64,000 bases of DNA, taken from positions 533,813 to 597,812 of the forward strand of contig NZ_JAKRNM010000003.1 of NCBI RefSeq assembly GCF_022346995.1, written 5' to 3'. Position numbers and translations under genes: made by a program. Source of the DNA: Paenibacillus sp. ACRRY (GTDB lineage: Bacteria; Bacillota; Bacilli; Paenibacillales; Paenibacillaceae). This document shows, one piece after another, positions 9,495 through 19,103 of the stretch (the first letter of the stretch is position 1; each line of letters begins with the position of its first letter). The notes under the pieces were generated by a model that searched no databases, had not been told where the DNA came from, and saw only the letters and a list, made by a program, of their open reading frames with translations.

Positions 9495-9649
9495 GGGCTG
9501 TAGTCAGGTAGGGAAGGTGCCAAGGGTCTGATTCGTGGTGCCTGCTTTTGGGTAAATCAGTGAAGTTATACCTATGTCCTCAGGTTGTTAATCTATGATA
9601 AATTGTTCGTTAAGGAATGAATTAGACAGAGACCATCCGGTATGCGGAA

Positions 9650-9674
9650 CTTGTATATGCCAGCATATAACAAG
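9650..9674. other. Hairpin in the 342-base gap before hscC
   Basis: CTTGTATATGC and GCATATAACAAG form an 11-bp stem with one bulge and a 2-base centre, 60 bases before the hsp70-like start. It has no T run. It could be an operator or a leader hairpin. Apart from this and the upstream terminator I see nothing in this gap; no CIRCE element is present. Confidence 0.4.
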
Positions 9675-9733
9675 GCCTATGGGATTGTCCTGTACATTTT
9701 ATAGATGTTGAACAGAAAGAGGGTAAGTACTCC

Positions 9734-11431
9734 ATGACAATCATCGGTATTGATCTGGGAACAACGAACAGCCTGGTATCCTGCTGGGCTGGCGGAGAAC
9801 CCGTTATTATTCCAAATGCACTCGGCAACCGCCTGACGCCTTCCGTCGTTAGTGTCGACGACAACGGGGAGATGCTCGTCGGTGAAGTCGCCAAAGAGCG
9901 GCTGATAACACATCCCGAGCGGACAGCTTCTGTCTTCAAGAGGTATATGGGGACCGGGCGAACATTCCATTTGGGTACATATCATTTTTTGCCGGAAGAA
10001 TTATCGGCTTTTATATTGAAATCGCTGAAGGCGGATGCAGAAGCCTACCTGGGGGAATCCGTGACTGAAGCGGTTATTAGCGTGCCCGCGTATTTCAACG
10101 ATGCCCAGCGCAAGGCCACACAGCGGGCAGGAGAACTGGCCGGTCTTAAGGTCGAGCGCTTGCTCAGCGAGCCCACAGCAGCGGCCATAGCGTACGGTCT
10201 GCATCAGCAGCAGCCAGAGACGAAATTCCTGGTATTCGATCTGGGCGGCGGTACATTTGATGTATCCGTCCTGGAACTGTTTGATCAGATTATGGAAGTG
10301 AAGTCGGTTGCCGGAGATAACTTCCTGGGGGGCGAGGATTTCACAAGACTACTGGCGGACATGTTTGCCGAGCAGCATCAGATTGAGCAGGATACGTTGT
10401 CAGGCAAGGCACAGTCCGCCCTTTGGAAGCAGGCCGAATCTTGCAAACGTGCGCTTGTTGATGGACGAGAAGGTACGATGTCCTTGACGCTGGAAGAGGG
10501 AGTAAAGGAACTACATGTTGACCGTGCAAAATTTGATCAAGCGGCTAAACCGTTACTGGCAAGATTGCAAAAACCGGTCGAGCGTGCTTTGCGCGATGCT
10601 TCAGTCAAACTCAATGAGCTGGATGCCGTAATCCTGGTAGGCGGGGCTACGCGTATGCCGCTTATTTATTCGTTTACAGGTAAATTGTTCGGCAGACTGC
10701 CTGCGAACCATCTGCATCCGGATGAGGCTGTAGCCCTCGGTGTGGGAATCCAGGCCGCAATGAAAGAACGCCATGCCGATCTGGAGGAAGTGATTCTGAC
10801 AGACGTATGCCCGTATACGCTGGGAACCTCTGTGTCGATGTCGCTTGGCAATGGACGATTCGAATCAGGCATGTTTGCGCCGATCATTGAACGGAATACA
10901 GTCATTCCCGTTAGTAAGGTCGAGCGATACTATACCATGCACAACAATCAGGCATCCATTACTGCAGATATATATCAGGGAGAGAGCCGGCTGGCGAAGA
11001 ACAATGTCAAGCTGGGGGAACTGACGATCTCGGTACCACCTGCACCCGCGGGGCAACAGGCTGTAGATATCCGTTTCACGTACGATATTAACGGCATCCT
11101 GGAAGTGGAAGTGTCTTCGGTGGAGACAGGGGAGAAAAAGGTAGCGATCATACAGGGCAAAGAAAGTGACTTGTCCAAAGAGGAAATTGCCGAGCGATTC
11201 AAAGCGCTGGAAGCGATCAAGATCCATCCGCGGAATCGGATGGAGAACCGATTGCTCCTGGCTCGCGGAGAACGGATGTATGAAGAATCACTGGCCGAGT
11301 ACCGTACGATTATTGCCGAGGCCATGCTGCAGTTCGAAGAGACACTCAAACGCCAGGACGACCGTGAAATCAGGAAAGAAGCAGAAAAGTTGAAGGAAGT
11401 ACTGGACCAAATTGAAAGAGTGCGGGAGTGA
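9734..11431 (+). CDS. hscC: Hsp70-family chaperone, HscC type
   Basis: A protein of 565 residues, shorter than DnaK (about 610). The Hsp70 ATPase domain occupies about residues 1-355, with phosphate-1 motif GIDLGTTNS, phosphate-2 motif FDLGGGTFDVSV and the adenosine motif VILVGGATRMP. A substrate-binding domain and a short helical lid follow. The short length, and the cluster of Hsp70, J-like protein and DUF1266 protein, match E. coli HscC with djlB/djlC and the ybeR/ybeU DUF1266 genes, not the dnaK-dnaJ-grpE operon. It should act as a cytosolic ATP-dependent chaperone with a narrow, unknown client range. Start: ATG at 9734 after AAAGAGGG. The next gene starts 8 bases after its stop. Confidence 0.85.
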   Translation: MTIIGIDLGTTNSLVSCWAGGEPVIIPNALGNRLTPSVVSVDDNGEMLVGEVAKERLITHPERTASVFKRYMGTGRTFHLGTYHFLPEELSAFILKSLKADAEAYLGESVTEAVISVPAYFNDAQRKATQRAGELAGLKVERLLSEPTAAAIAYGLHQQQPETKFLVFDLGGGTFDVSVLELFDQIMEVKSVAGDNFLGGEDFTRLLADMFAEQHQIEQDTLSGKAQSALWKQAESCKRALVDGREGTMSLTLEEGVKELHVDRAKFDQAAKPLLARLQKPVERALRDASVKLNELDAVILVGGATRMPLIYSFTGKLFGRLPANHLHPDEAVALGVGIQAAMKERHADLEEVILTDVCPYTLGTSVSMSLGNGRFESGMFAPIIERNTVIPVSKVERYYTMHNNQASITADIYQGESRLAKNNVKLGELTISVPPAPAGQQAVDIRFTYDINGILEVEVSSVETGEKKVAIIQGKESDLSKEEIAERFKALEAIKIHPRNRMENRLLLARGERMYEESLAEYRTIIAEAMLQFEETLKRQDDREIRKEAEKLKEVLDQIERVRE

Positions 11432-11438
11432 TATGTGA

Positions 11439-14072
11439 ATGGACATCTGGACAAGATTGGGGCTTGAGCCTACGCAGGATACGGGAGCCATTAGACGTGC
11501 GTATGCGAAGCAGCTGCGAAGTACGCATCCGGAAGACGATCCGGAGGGGTTCCAGGAATTGCGGTCAGCTTACGAGCAGGCCCTGAAGGTTGCGAAAGAA
11601 CCGATGCCGGATCAGGAACAGCCTGCGGCGCAGACCAGCCCGCAAGCGCAGAATCAGTCTGATAGGGAGCTCCCCTCTGTTCAGGCGGAAGGCCCTCTGC
11701 AAGAAGCGACTTCCGAATCCGAAGAAGGTCCTGTCTACTTTACTGTGGATCACTGGGATGCTCCTGTTGAGACGGCAGCCACTTCGCTTCAAGATACAGC
11801 GGCAGTGGATGATACGGTCCACTTGCTTGAACGAGCACGGTATATTGTAGAGGATGTATTCAAACGGGCAGATTCCGCCGTATGGGAGGACTGGCTGCAG
11901 AGCGAGGAACTATGGCAGCTGGACGTGAAATTTTATACGGGAACGGAATTGCTGCGGATGCTGTATGAACGTCCTTTTTTACCGAAAGCCGTCTGGGGAC
12001 GGTTGGATGACTTCTTCGGCTGGACGGAACAGCAAGAAGAGCTGAAAGAGGTGCTTCCGGAGGAAATCGCTGAGTATCCGGGCATGGAACTGGGGCGTCC
12101 GTGGGAGCTTCGGTATGACACATTTGATCCGGGAAGAGACGTGGACTATGAAACCTTCATTCGTCTGCGTGAAACGGCATTCCAACTAATGCTTCGAGGT
12201 GAACTTGCAGAAGCCGCATCACACATTGATGCAGGTATGGCATTGTATCCGGATGACCCGGACCTGATCCGGCTGGCCGCCAAATTCCGCCTGTGGAACA
12301 AGGAGGAGGACGCCGCTCTGGTCTTGTTTGAAAGGCTGGCTGCACTCGAACCAGATGCAGTGGACGGGCTGCTGCATAGCGCAAGACTGCTGCATGCCGC
12401 CGGGCAGAAGGAGCAGGCTGAGCAGCTATACCGCAAGGTACTGGAACGCGAACCTCACCAACTGGATGCATGGAATGGATTGGCCTTGTTCTATCAGGAG
12501 CAGGGTGAATTGGAGACAGCACTCCACATGGTTGAGCAGATCGTTACTCAGTATCCTCACGATCTGGAGATGCAGATTACACTGCTGGAGCTGAAACAGA
12601 AACGGGTTGAGCAAAAGATCAGAGCGGCTGAGCAGCAAGCGGATGCGGGCGTTCGTCGCACGCTGCAGCGTGAAGCTGCCGAGGGGTATGCTGAACTGTG
12701 GAACGATGAGCAGCTTGTTCAGTATCTGGGCGAAATTAATGTAAACGAGGAGTTGGATGCGACATTATATCTGCTCTGGGCCCAGGGCTTTGTTCGAATA
12801 GGTAAAGGCGAGGAAGGGATTGAAGCTCTTCAGTATGCTGAAGCTGCTGCTATCAGAGAAGGAATCAGCAGCTTTCCGATATTGCTCGAACGGGGGCAAC
12901 TGCATCTGCGCATGGACAATAATACGGCTGCCATAGAGGATCTGGGCAGAGCAGCAGAAATGGATCCGTCGCATGCGGAGGTCAGGCATTTGCTTGCGAG
13001 TGCTTACCAGAGAGAAGATCAGCTTGAGCCTGCCATTGAACTATCTGGTCAGGCGATTGAGCTGAATCCCGAGCCCTATGAATATTATTCGCTGCGGGCG
13101 CTTTGTTATTTTAGAATGGCACGTTACGAAGAAGCACTTGCCGATTATGAGATTGTTGTGGTTAAGGAGCATGATTTTGCAAATGCCTGGTACCGGAAAG
13201 GGTTCGCACATTTGAAACTGGGGCAGTATGCCGAGGCCGTACAATCCCTTGAAACTTCTTTGGTCCATGAGCATGAAGCGGTTATTTATTATTATCTGGC
13301 CATTGCGCGAACGAAACTGGGGGAGATGGAACAGGCGCTGCACGATATCCGGCAATTCCGGAGCGAGAATCCGGGGGACCAGGACGGCCCTCTGATTGAA
13401 GGAGATATCCTGCGTTTACAGGGGCAGCTTATGCCGGCACACGATACATACGTCAACGGGTTAAATGAACATCCGAACGTATATGAGCTTGCTAAAATGG
13501 CGGTCGTTTGCGTGATGGAGTCTGATATGCAGGACAAGGACCCACATTTGAACAAACTTGCAGACATGATGTCCAACATGGAGACCGTCGAAACGTGGGG
13601 ATTGCTGTTCATTACACGATATCTGGTAGAGGTCCAAGACTGGGCAAGTGTCCGAGCATATGTGGAAGCTTATATAGACGGAGAAGAACCGAAGGATATT
13701 GATCCTCATATCTGGTTGTATTCCGGGATTGCAGCCTATCATGCGGGAGATATGGACCAAGCCATTCTTGAACTGGGCAAAGCCTACGGCGCAGGTCTGC
13801 GGGGCGATGTGTGCAGTGCTCTGAGCATGGTGTATTACGATAAACATGATTGGGATCAGGCGCTCGCCTATGCCGAAGAAGCTATACACAGTCAGCCAGA
13901 CCACCCGGATTATGTTGTGCGTCGTAACGCTATTGCTGCTCGTGCGGCAGAACGGGGATTTTCCTTTTTGAAAAAGCTTCGCAAATCCAAGCCGGCGTAT
14001 GAACTGTGGCCTTCGACTGTACCCCTTCAGCATTTGCAGCCAGATGAAGTCATGGACTTACATTTTACATAG
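11439..14072 (+). CDS. J-like domain protein with long TPR array (HscC partner)
   Basis: An 877-residue protein. Residues about 1-50 resemble a J domain (helix [19 protein letters not shown], helix [17 protein letters not shown]), but the canonical HPD tripeptide is replaced by HPE. A Gln/Pro/Glu-rich linker follows, then a globular segment (about 125-210), and then about ten tetratricopeptide-like repeats (about 225-830), for example [19 protein letters not shown] and [22 protein letters not shown]. It is probably a cytosolic co-chaperone that presents clients to the Hsp70 encoded upstream; E. coli DjlB and DjlC play this part for HscC. The TPR array is an unusually large client-binding region. 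Start: ATG at 11439 (GTGATATGTGA upstream), overlapping nothing. Confidence 0.78.
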   Translation: MDIWTRLGLEPTQDTGAIRRAYAKQLRSTHPEDDPEGFQELRSAYEQALKVAKEPMPDQEQPAAQTSPQAQNQSDRELPSVQAEGPLQEATSESEEGPVYFTVDHWDAPVETAATSLQDTAAVDDTVHLLERARYIVEDVFKRADSAVWEDWLQSEELWQLDVKFYTGTELLRMLYERPFLPKAVWGRLDDFFGWTEQQEELKEVLPEEIAEYPGMELGRPWELRYDTFDPGRDVDYETFIRLRETAFQLMLRGELAEAASHIDAGMALYPDDPDLIRLAAKFRLWNKEEDAALVLFERLAALEPDAVDGLLHSARLLHAAGQKEQAEQLYRKVLEREPHQLDAWNGLALFYQEQGELETALHMVEQIVTQYPHDLEMQITLLELKQKRVEQKIRAAEQQADAGVRRTLQREAAEGYAELWNDEQLVQYLGEINVNEELDATLYLLWAQGFVRIGKGEEGIEALQYAEAAAIREGISSFPILLERGQLHLRMDNNTAAIEDLGRAAEMDPSHAEVRHLLASAYQREDQLEPAIELSGQAIELNPEPYEYYSLRALCYFRMARYEEALADYEIVVVKEHDFANAWYRKGFAHLKLGQYAEAVQSLETSLVHEHEAVIYYYLAIARTKLGEMEQALHDIRQFRSENPGDQDGPLIEGDILRLQGQLMPAHDTYVNGLNEHPNVYELAKMAVVCVMESDMQDKDPHLNKLADMMSNMETVETWGLLFITRYLVEVQDWASVRAYVEAYIDGEEPKDIDPHIWLYSGIAAYHAGDMDQAILELGKAYGAGLRGDVCSALSMVYYDKHDWDQALAYAEEAIHSQPDHPDYVVRRNAIAARAAERGFSFLKKLRKSKPAYELWPSTVPLQHLQPDEVMDLHFT

Positions 14073-14089
14073 GGAGGAGGGCAAGGATC

Positions 14090-14773
14090 ATGGGACAGGA
14101 CAGAGGAGCAACTCAGGCTCTGCATGGTGTTACGGATAAACAGCTGTGGTTTCGAGGCATGAGCGCGATCATGGATGAGATGAATGGACTGGATATACGC
14201 AACGATTACGAGCATGATGAGAATGAAGAGGAAAAAGGTCGGTTCCGTGCCTCTCTGGAGGAAGAATGGCGAATTCATAACAGGGAAGAGCTCCTGGCGG
14301 CTTTGGAATGGATCCGGGAAGGTGGACATCGGGTTGCGTTTGAACAAATGAGGACTTTTATGAATGCATTATCGGAAGCCGATCAATGGAAGTGCATTCA
14401 CTCCCTTAATCCGGAAACGGGCCGATATCATGAATATCTGGTGGTCAAAACGTACATGTACAAATTGCCCCCTGCTGGTATCGCCGCCTGGGATTGGGGA
14501 AGATACGCCAACCTGTGCCGCAAGAGTGCATATGTCGGGTTCATCACTGAAGTGGAGGCAGAACAATTGATTTTGGAGGCGGCCCTTGAAGCGCAATCGG
14601 CTTATTCTTCCTGGAAAGAGTACGCGGTTGCTTTCCTGGCAGGCAGATTGTACTGGTTGGAGCAAACGGCCGAGCCGCTGGTTCAGCGTCAGGTCAATTA
14701 TGTACGTAATTTGTTCGTGCAATCGAACAGCATTTATAACAAAGTGGACTGGAATTTGAATTTGTCCCTATAG
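14090..14773 (+). CDS. DUF1266 family protein
   Basis: A 227-residue protein without a signal peptide. The C-terminal half carries the pattern AWDWGRYANLCRKSAYVGFITEVEA, then SSWKEYAVAFLAGRLYWLE, which I recognise as the DUF1266 signature (conserved W-D-xGR, a later SSW-E/K-E/F and GR-xx-W). It is the third gene of an operon (17 bases after the J/TPR gene, strong GGGAGGAGG site). DUF1266 genes also accompany hscC and its J proteins in E. coli (ybeR, ybeU), so a shared process is likely. The molecular role is unknown. The first 85 residues are acidic and not recognised. Confidence 0.75.
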   Translation: MGQDRGATQALHGVTDKQLWFRGMSAIMDEMNGLDIRNDYEHDENEEEKGRFRASLEEEWRIHNREELLAALEWIREGGHRVAFEQMRTFMNALSEADQWKCIHSLNPETGRYHEYLVVKTYMYKLPPAGIAAWDWGRYANLCRKSAYVGFITEVEAEQLILEAALEAQSAYSSWKEYAVAFLAGRLYWLEQTAEPLVQRQVNYVRNLFVQSNSIYNKVDWNLNLSL

Positions 14774-14787
14774 TAAAATAGAAACAT

Positions 14788-14833
14788 AAAAGCACGTTCT
14801 ACTGAATTCGGTTCAGCAGGAACGTGCTTTTTT
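14788..14833. terminator. Bidirectional terminator between DUF1266 gene and motB
   Basis: A perfect 12-bp stem, AAAAGCACGTTC / GAACGTGCTTTT, with a second small stem (CTGAA/TTCAG) in its loop. A and T runs on both sides suit the two convergent operons. Confidence 0.85.
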
Positions 14834-14867
14834 GGTGAAGTGACGGGATGCCTCGTCCGATTGGAAC

Positions 14868-15677
14868 TTAGGTTTGGGGTTGCAGCTGACGCAGTACGGT
14901 GATTTCGACTCTGCGATTCTTTTGCCTGCCGGCTGCGGTGGAATTATCACCTGTGGGACGTGTGTCTGCATAGCCTGCGTACTGAAATCCGTCAGGGTCC
15001 AGATTTTCTTTGTCCAAGAAAAACCGTAGCACAGACAGTGCACGTTCACCGGAAAGCTCCCAGTTGTCTTTGTATGTGGAATTCGCGCCGACAGGCACGT
15101 TGTCGGTGTGCCCCTCGATGCTGACGACAGTACTCAGGTCACGAAACAGGCTTGCGAGTTTGCTGAGTGTAGGTGCAGCGTCACTTTTGAGGGCAGCCTG
15201 TCCCTGATCGAAGAGAAAGCGGTCACTCAGGGTGATGGAGATCCCCTGCGGATTATCTGCTACAAAAATCTGATTTTCCAGTTTATTATCTTCGATATAC
15301 TGGGTAATCACATTGAACAGATTCTGCAGCTCCTCTTCCTGGGATCGAAACTGTTCTTCCCGCTCAGTCAGTGGCTGACCTTCTTCGGGAGATGTTGTAT
15401 CTTCGCCCTGGACCTCAGTTGGAGGGACTTCAGTGATAGTATGACCTGCGGTTTCATCAACTCCATTGCCAAGGTCAAGAATGGAATCGGATTGATTAAA
15501 TGTATTTTGCAGTGATTGGGTTACCACGTCGTATTTGCCGGAATCCAGATTGCTCATGGCGTACATGATGACAAAAAAGATCAGCAGAAGCGTAATGAGA
15601 TCGGCATAGGTAATCATCCATCGATCCCGATGGTCACCAGGTTCACGTTTTCCGCGCCTTCTACTGCGCCGACTCAT
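14868..15677 (-). CDS. motB: Flagellar motor stator protein, MotB/MotS type
   Basis: A 269-residue protein. A basic N-terminus leads to one membrane helix (about residues 22-42) that carries the ion-binding aspartate in MITYADLITLLLIFF. An acidic linker and a C-terminal OmpA-like peptidoglycan-binding domain follow (about 140-260, with IEGHTDNVPVGANSTYKDNWELSGERALSV in two parts). It anchors the stator to the wall and conducts ions with MotA. Its start overlaps the end of motA by 17 bases and has AAGGAGGGA as ribosome binding site. Whether it uses H+ (MotB) or Na+ (MotS) cannot be decided safely from the sequence. Confidence 0.9.
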   Translation of the reverse strand: MSRRSRRRGKREPGDHRDRWMITYADLITLLLIFFVIMYAMSNLDSGKYDVVTQSLQNTFNQSDSILDLGNGVDETAGHTITEVPPTEVQGEDTTSPEEGQPLTEREEQFRSQEEELQNLFNVITQYIEDNKLENQIFVADNPQGISITLSDRFLFDQGQAALKSDAAPTLSKLASLFRDLSTVVSIEGHTDNVPVGANSTYKDNWELSGERALSVLRFFLDKENLDPDGFQYAGYADTRPTGDNSTAAGRQKNRRVEITVLRQLQPQT

Positions 15678-16458
15678 CCAATCCCTCCTTCATTACGGGA
15701 CGTGAGATTTGACGATGCGTGAGGGTAAAGGACTCAAGCCGTTTCCGTACGAGATGAGGATTCTCCCCATTCTGAATGGCGAGCACACCTTCAAGCAGCA
15801 TCTCCATCATCTGAATATCTTCGGCACCTCGGGACTTAATTTTGGAGGCAATGGGCAGAAAGATAAGATTGGCACTGGCTACCCCGTATAAGGTTGCGGT
15901 AAAGGCTACCGCAATGGCCGGGCCCAGTCCGGTAGGATCCGTCAGGCTGCCTAGAACCTGAATCAGTCCCATGACTGTACCGATAATACCCATGGTTGGT
16001 GCGTATCCTCCGGCAGACTCGAAGATTTTGGCATAGCCCTCATGCTTCTGTTCTACGGAATCAATCTCCAGCTCCATGATCTGACGGATTACATCCTGAT
16101 CGGTGCCGTCGACAACCATCTGGATACCATCTTTCAGAAATGGATGCGGATGATCCATCACCTGGCGTTCCAGGGCAAGCACACCTGAACGGCGGGCAAT
16201 CGAGGACATGTCCACCAATTCTTCCATCCACTTGCGCGGATCATTGTCATTACGTCCAAAGGCCATGCGCAGTGCTGCCGGAATGGTGCGCAGCCGATGA
16301 GTCGGGAAGCTGGCAACCACTGCAGCAATTGTTCCACCGAATACAATTAGAGCAGCTGTTTTTTGCACGAGGCCGGACAATTGGCCGCCTTCCCACAAAA
16401 AACCGCTGATCACTGCGGCAATCCCGGCTATAATGCCGATAAGTGTCGCAATATCCAT
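15661..16458 (-). CDS. motA: Flagellar motor stator protein, MotA/MotP type
   Basis: A 265-residue protein with four membrane helices in the MotA/TolQ pattern: two at the N-terminus (about residues 3-22 and 33-52), a cytoplasmic loop (about 60-150), and two C-terminal helices (about 150-210) with the conserved stretch YAPTMGIIGTVMGLIQVLG. It forms a 5:2 stator complex with MotB and drives flagellar rotation. The pair forms a compact operon transcribed away from uvrB. No sigma-D promoter was recognised in the 169-base gap. Confidence 0.9.
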   Translation of the reverse strand: MDIATLIGIIAGIAAVISGFLWEGGQLSGLVQKTAALIVFGGTIAAVVASFPTHRLRTIPAALRMAFGRNDNDPRKWMEELVDMSSIARRSGVLALERQVMDHPHPFLKDGIQMVVDGTDQDVIRQIMELEIDSVEQKHEGYAKIFESAGGYAPTMGIIGTVMGLIQVLGSLTDPTGLGPAIAVAFTATLYGVASANLIFLPIASKIKSRGAEDIQMMEMLLEGVLAIQNGENPHLVRKRLESFTLTHRQISRPVMKEGLDESAQ

Positions 16459-16489
16459 AAATTAACCCACTCCTGTCTTTACTTCACGT

Positions 16490-16518
16490 TTGCATCACAT
16501 GTACGAACGAGGTATAAT
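16490..16518 (+). promoter_or_regulatory. Sigma-A promoter of uvrB
   Basis: TTGCAT (16490-16495), 17-base spacer, TATAAT (16513-16518). It lies 110 bases upstream of the uvrB start. The -10 region is part of the palindrome TATAATTATA, so a -10 for the divergent motA gene may overlap it. Confidence 0.7.
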
Positions 16519-16524
16519 TATACG

Positions 16525-16538
16525 GGAACAAATATTCC
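16525..16538. promoter_or_regulatory. Candidate LexA (SOS) box at the uvrB transcription start
   Basis: GGAACAAATATTCC is a near-palindrome resembling the Bacillus LexA box CGAACRNRYGTTYG (GAAC-N4-GTTC core, here GAAC-AAAT-ATTC). It starts 6 bases after the -10 hexamer, where a repressor would block transcription. uvrB is a LexA target in B. subtilis. There are mismatches, so the call is tentative. Confidence 0.45.
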
Positions 16539-16627
16539 TATTACTATAAGTTTTCCCATATGAAAATTCGGGGAACTTCGACAATATATAGTGACTATTA
16601 TTTTAGACGATAGGGTGAGATACGGCA

Positions 16628-18619
16628 ATGAGCGATATTATAATGAGCGACAAAACGTTCGAGATCGAGTCCGAGTTTTCTCCCCAAGGTGACCAGCCTG
16701 CTGCCATTGAAGAACTGGTGCAGGGTGTTCAGGAAGGGAAAAGATATCAGACGCTGCTGGGTGCAACGGGAACGGGTAAAACCTTCACAATTGCGCAGAC
16801 GATTGCCAAGCTGCAACGTCCCACGCTGATTATTGCCCACAATAAAACGCTGGCAGCACAGCTTGCGAGTGAATTCAAAGAATTCTTTCCAAACAACATG
16901 GTTGAGTATTTTGTCAGTTACTACGATTACTATCAGCCAGAAGCATATATTCCGTCTTCCGATACGTATATCGAGAAGGACTCCAGCATCAACGAGGAAA
17001 TTGACAAGCTGCGTCACGCCGCGACCAGTTCGCTGTTTGAACGCCGTGATGTCATTATTGTAGCGAGTGTGTCCTGTATCTACGGTTTGGGATCGCCGCA
17101 TGACTACTCCAGCATGCTGCTGTCACTTCGCGTAGGCATGGAGAAGCCGCGTAATCAGATCTTGTCCCGATTGGTAGAGATTCAATATCAGCGGAATGAC
17201 ATCAACTTCGTACGGGGAACATTCCGTGTGCGTGGCGACGTCGTAGAGATTTTCCCGGCATCCAAGGGTGAACATGCGATACGGGTAGAGCTCTTCGGAG
17301 ATGAAATTGAGAAAATTACGGAAATTGATGTGTTAACCGGAGAACTGATCGGCGAGCGCGATCATATTGCGATCTTCCCGGCATCTCACTTCGTAACCCA
17401 GGAAGAAACGATGCGGGTCGCACTTGTCAACATTGAGCGTGAACTGGAAGAACGGCTTGAAGTGCTGCGCGAACAAGGCAAACTGCTGGAGGCGCAGCGA
17501 CTGGAACAGCGTACACGTTATGATATTGAGATGATGAAGGAAGTTGGATTCTGTTCGGGGATCGAGAACTATTCAGGACCGCTGACATTCCGTGAACGTG
17601 GTGATACGCCATACACGCTGCTGGATTACTTCCCGGACGACATGCTGATCGTTGTCGATGAGTCCCACGTGACCCTGCCGCAGATCCGAGCAATGTACAA
17701 TGGTGACCAGGCACGGAAGACTGTTCTGGTGGATCACGGATTCCGTCTGCCGTCAGCACTGGATAACCGTCCGCTGAAATTCGAAGAGTTTGAAGAGAAG
17801 ATGAACCAGATCATTTATGTATCGGCGACGCCAGGACCGTATGAGATTGAGCATACAGATACAATGGTGCAGCAGATCATTCGTCCAACCGGTCTGCTTG
17901 ATCCGATCATTGAACTTCGTCCAACGAAGGGACAGATCGATGACTTGATCAGCGAGATTAACGACCGGATTGCCAAGGACGAACGTGTGCTTATTACAAC
18001 GCTGACGAAGAAGATGTCCGAGGACCTGACGGATTACCTGAAGGAGATTGGAATCAAGGTGCGCTATTTGCACTCTGAGATCAAGACATTGGAACGTATG
18101 GCGATCCTGCGTGATCTAAGGTTGGGCACATTCCATGTGCTGATCGGGATCAACTTGCTAAGAGAAGGTCTTGATTTGCCGGAGGTTTCACTTGTTGCCA
18201 TTTTGGATGCCGACAAGGAAGGGTTCCTTCGCTCTGAACGTTCACTGATCCAAACGATCGGTCGGGCCGCGCGGAACAGCGATGGCCGAGTTATTCTGTA
18301 TGGTGACAAAGTGACCGATTCGATGGACAAAGCGATGAAGGAAACGGAACGCCGTCGTGAGATTCAAATTGCATACAATGAGAAGCACGGAATTACCCCA
18401 CAGACGATTCGCAAAAAAGTGCGTGATGTGATCGAGGCAACCAAGGTTGCCGAATCCAAGAACGAGTATCTTACAGGCGCTGCCGAGAAGATGTCGAAGA
18501 AGGAACGTCAATCGCTTATTCAGCGTCTTGAGGCAGAGATGAAAGACGCCGCCAAGAACCTGCAGTTTGAGCGTGCTGCTGAACTTCGCGATGCCTTGCT
18601 GGAACTGCGTGCGGAGTAA
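16628..18619 (+). CDS. uvrB: Excinuclease ABC subunit B
   Basis: A 663-residue helicase-like nucleotide excision repair protein. Walker A is [13 protein letters not shown]. The beta-hairpin that probes damaged DNA is at [20 protein letters not shown] (about residues 92-115), helicase motif II is VVDESH, motif VI is QTIGRAARN, and the C-terminal UVR motif that contacts UvrC is at about 625-660. UvrB verifies lesions delivered by UvrA and recruits UvrC. Start: ATG at 16628 with GGGTGAGATACGGCA upstream; a second in-frame ATG lies 6 codons later. uvrA follows after an unusually long 484-base gap; in B. subtilis the two genes are adjacent. Confidence 0.97.
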   Translation: MSDIIMSDKTFEIESEFSPQGDQPAAIEELVQGVQEGKRYQTLLGATGTGKTFTIAQTIAKLQRPTLIIAHNKTLAAQLASEFKEFFPNNMVEYFVSYYDYYQPEAYIPSSDTYIEKDSSINEEIDKLRHAATSSLFERRDVIIVASVSCIYGLGSPHDYSSMLLSLRVGMEKPRNQILSRLVEIQYQRNDINFVRGTFRVRGDVVEIFPASKGEHAIRVELFGDEIEKITEIDVLTGELIGERDHIAIFPASHFVTQEETMRVALVNIERELEERLEVLREQGKLLEAQRLEQRTRYDIEMMKEVGFCSGIENYSGPLTFRERGDTPYTLLDYFPDDMLIVVDESHVTLPQIRAMYNGDQARKTVLVDHGFRLPSALDNRPLKFEEFEEKMNQIIYVSATPGPYEIEHTDTMVQQIIRPTGLLDPIIELRPTKGQIDDLISEINDRIAKDERVLITTLTKKMSEDLTDYLKEIGIKVRYLHSEIKTLERMAILRDLRLGTFHVLIGINLLREGLDLPEVSLVAILDADKEGFLRSERSLIQTIGRAARNSDGRVILYGDKVTDSMDKAMKETERRREIQIAYNEKHGITPQTIRKKVRDVIEATKVAESKNEYLTGAAEKMSKKERQSLIQRLEAEMKDAAKNLQFERAAELRDALLELRAE

Positions 18620-18636
18620 ATTGATAAATAGATATG

Positions 18637-18672
18637 CAACAAGAGAACGGCCAGTTGGCCGTTCTCTTGTTG
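18637..18672 (+). terminator. Long perfect hairpin after uvrB
   Basis: A perfect 17-base inverted repeat, CAACAAGAGAACGGCCA / TGGCCGTTCTCTTGTTG, with a 2-base centre. It starts 18 bases after the uvrB stop. There is no clean T run, so it may be a terminator of moderate strength, a processing or stability hairpin, or both. Confidence 0.6.
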
Positions 18673-18779
18673 AGTAAAGAACCCGCAAGGAATGACCGAT
18701 AATTAGTCATGTTGAAAACCTGGAATCAGGTCTATACTGATAGAAATGTTGAAATTGGTTAAAAGGTTTATAGGAAAGC

Positions 18780-19051
18780 ATTTGGAAGTCGTGTAGAGGG
18801 GAGCCGAGCCAAAGGCAATGGCGACTTACCGCGAGCGAGGCGGAGCCGTGAGCGCCCTCTCGTAGTAGAGCAGCCTTCCAAGAGACTGGCAGCAGGCCGG
18901 GATCTTGGGGGAAGCTGCGGGCACACGACATACCTTCACATAGCAAGACCCGACCCCACACCAAGCACAGCCTGTTTCGGGTGTCCAGAGGGCTGCGCCC
19001 TATGGGGCCCTCCCTTGGAAGGGAGGGTTTGGGTGGGATCGAAACGCTTGG
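18780..19051. repeat. GC-rich structured intergenic element between uvrB and uvrA
   Basis: About 270 bases, clearly more GC-rich than the flanks, and not convincingly coding on either strand. It contains nested inverted repeats: TTGGAAG/CTTCCAA (18782/18875), AGAGGG/CCCTCT (18795/18855), AGGGC-TGC-GCCCT (18989-19001), CCCTCCC-TTGGAA-GGGAGGG (19008-19027) and CCAAGC/GCTTGG (18961/19046). The layout suggests a structured repeat element or mobile remnant placed between two genes that are normally adjacent. There is only one copy in this window, so its repeat nature is inferred. Confidence 0.45.
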
Positions 19052-19103
19052 AAAGCCTTAAAAAGGTTGGATAAGATCACAACATTGAGAGGATGGATAA
19101 CCA

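Noticed and set aside
9392..9733. CIRCE or HrcA operator before the Hsp70-like gene
   Set aside because: The TTAGCACTC-N9-GAGTGCTAA dyad is absent; only an unrelated hairpin is present, which fits an HscC-type rather than a DnaK-type gene.
18707..18964. 85-codon open frame on the minus strand in the uvrB-uvrA gap
   Set aside because: No ribosome site, unusual composition with many Cys, Trp and Arg, no family resemblance, and it overlaps the inverted repeats of the structured element. It is better explained as a by-product of high GC.
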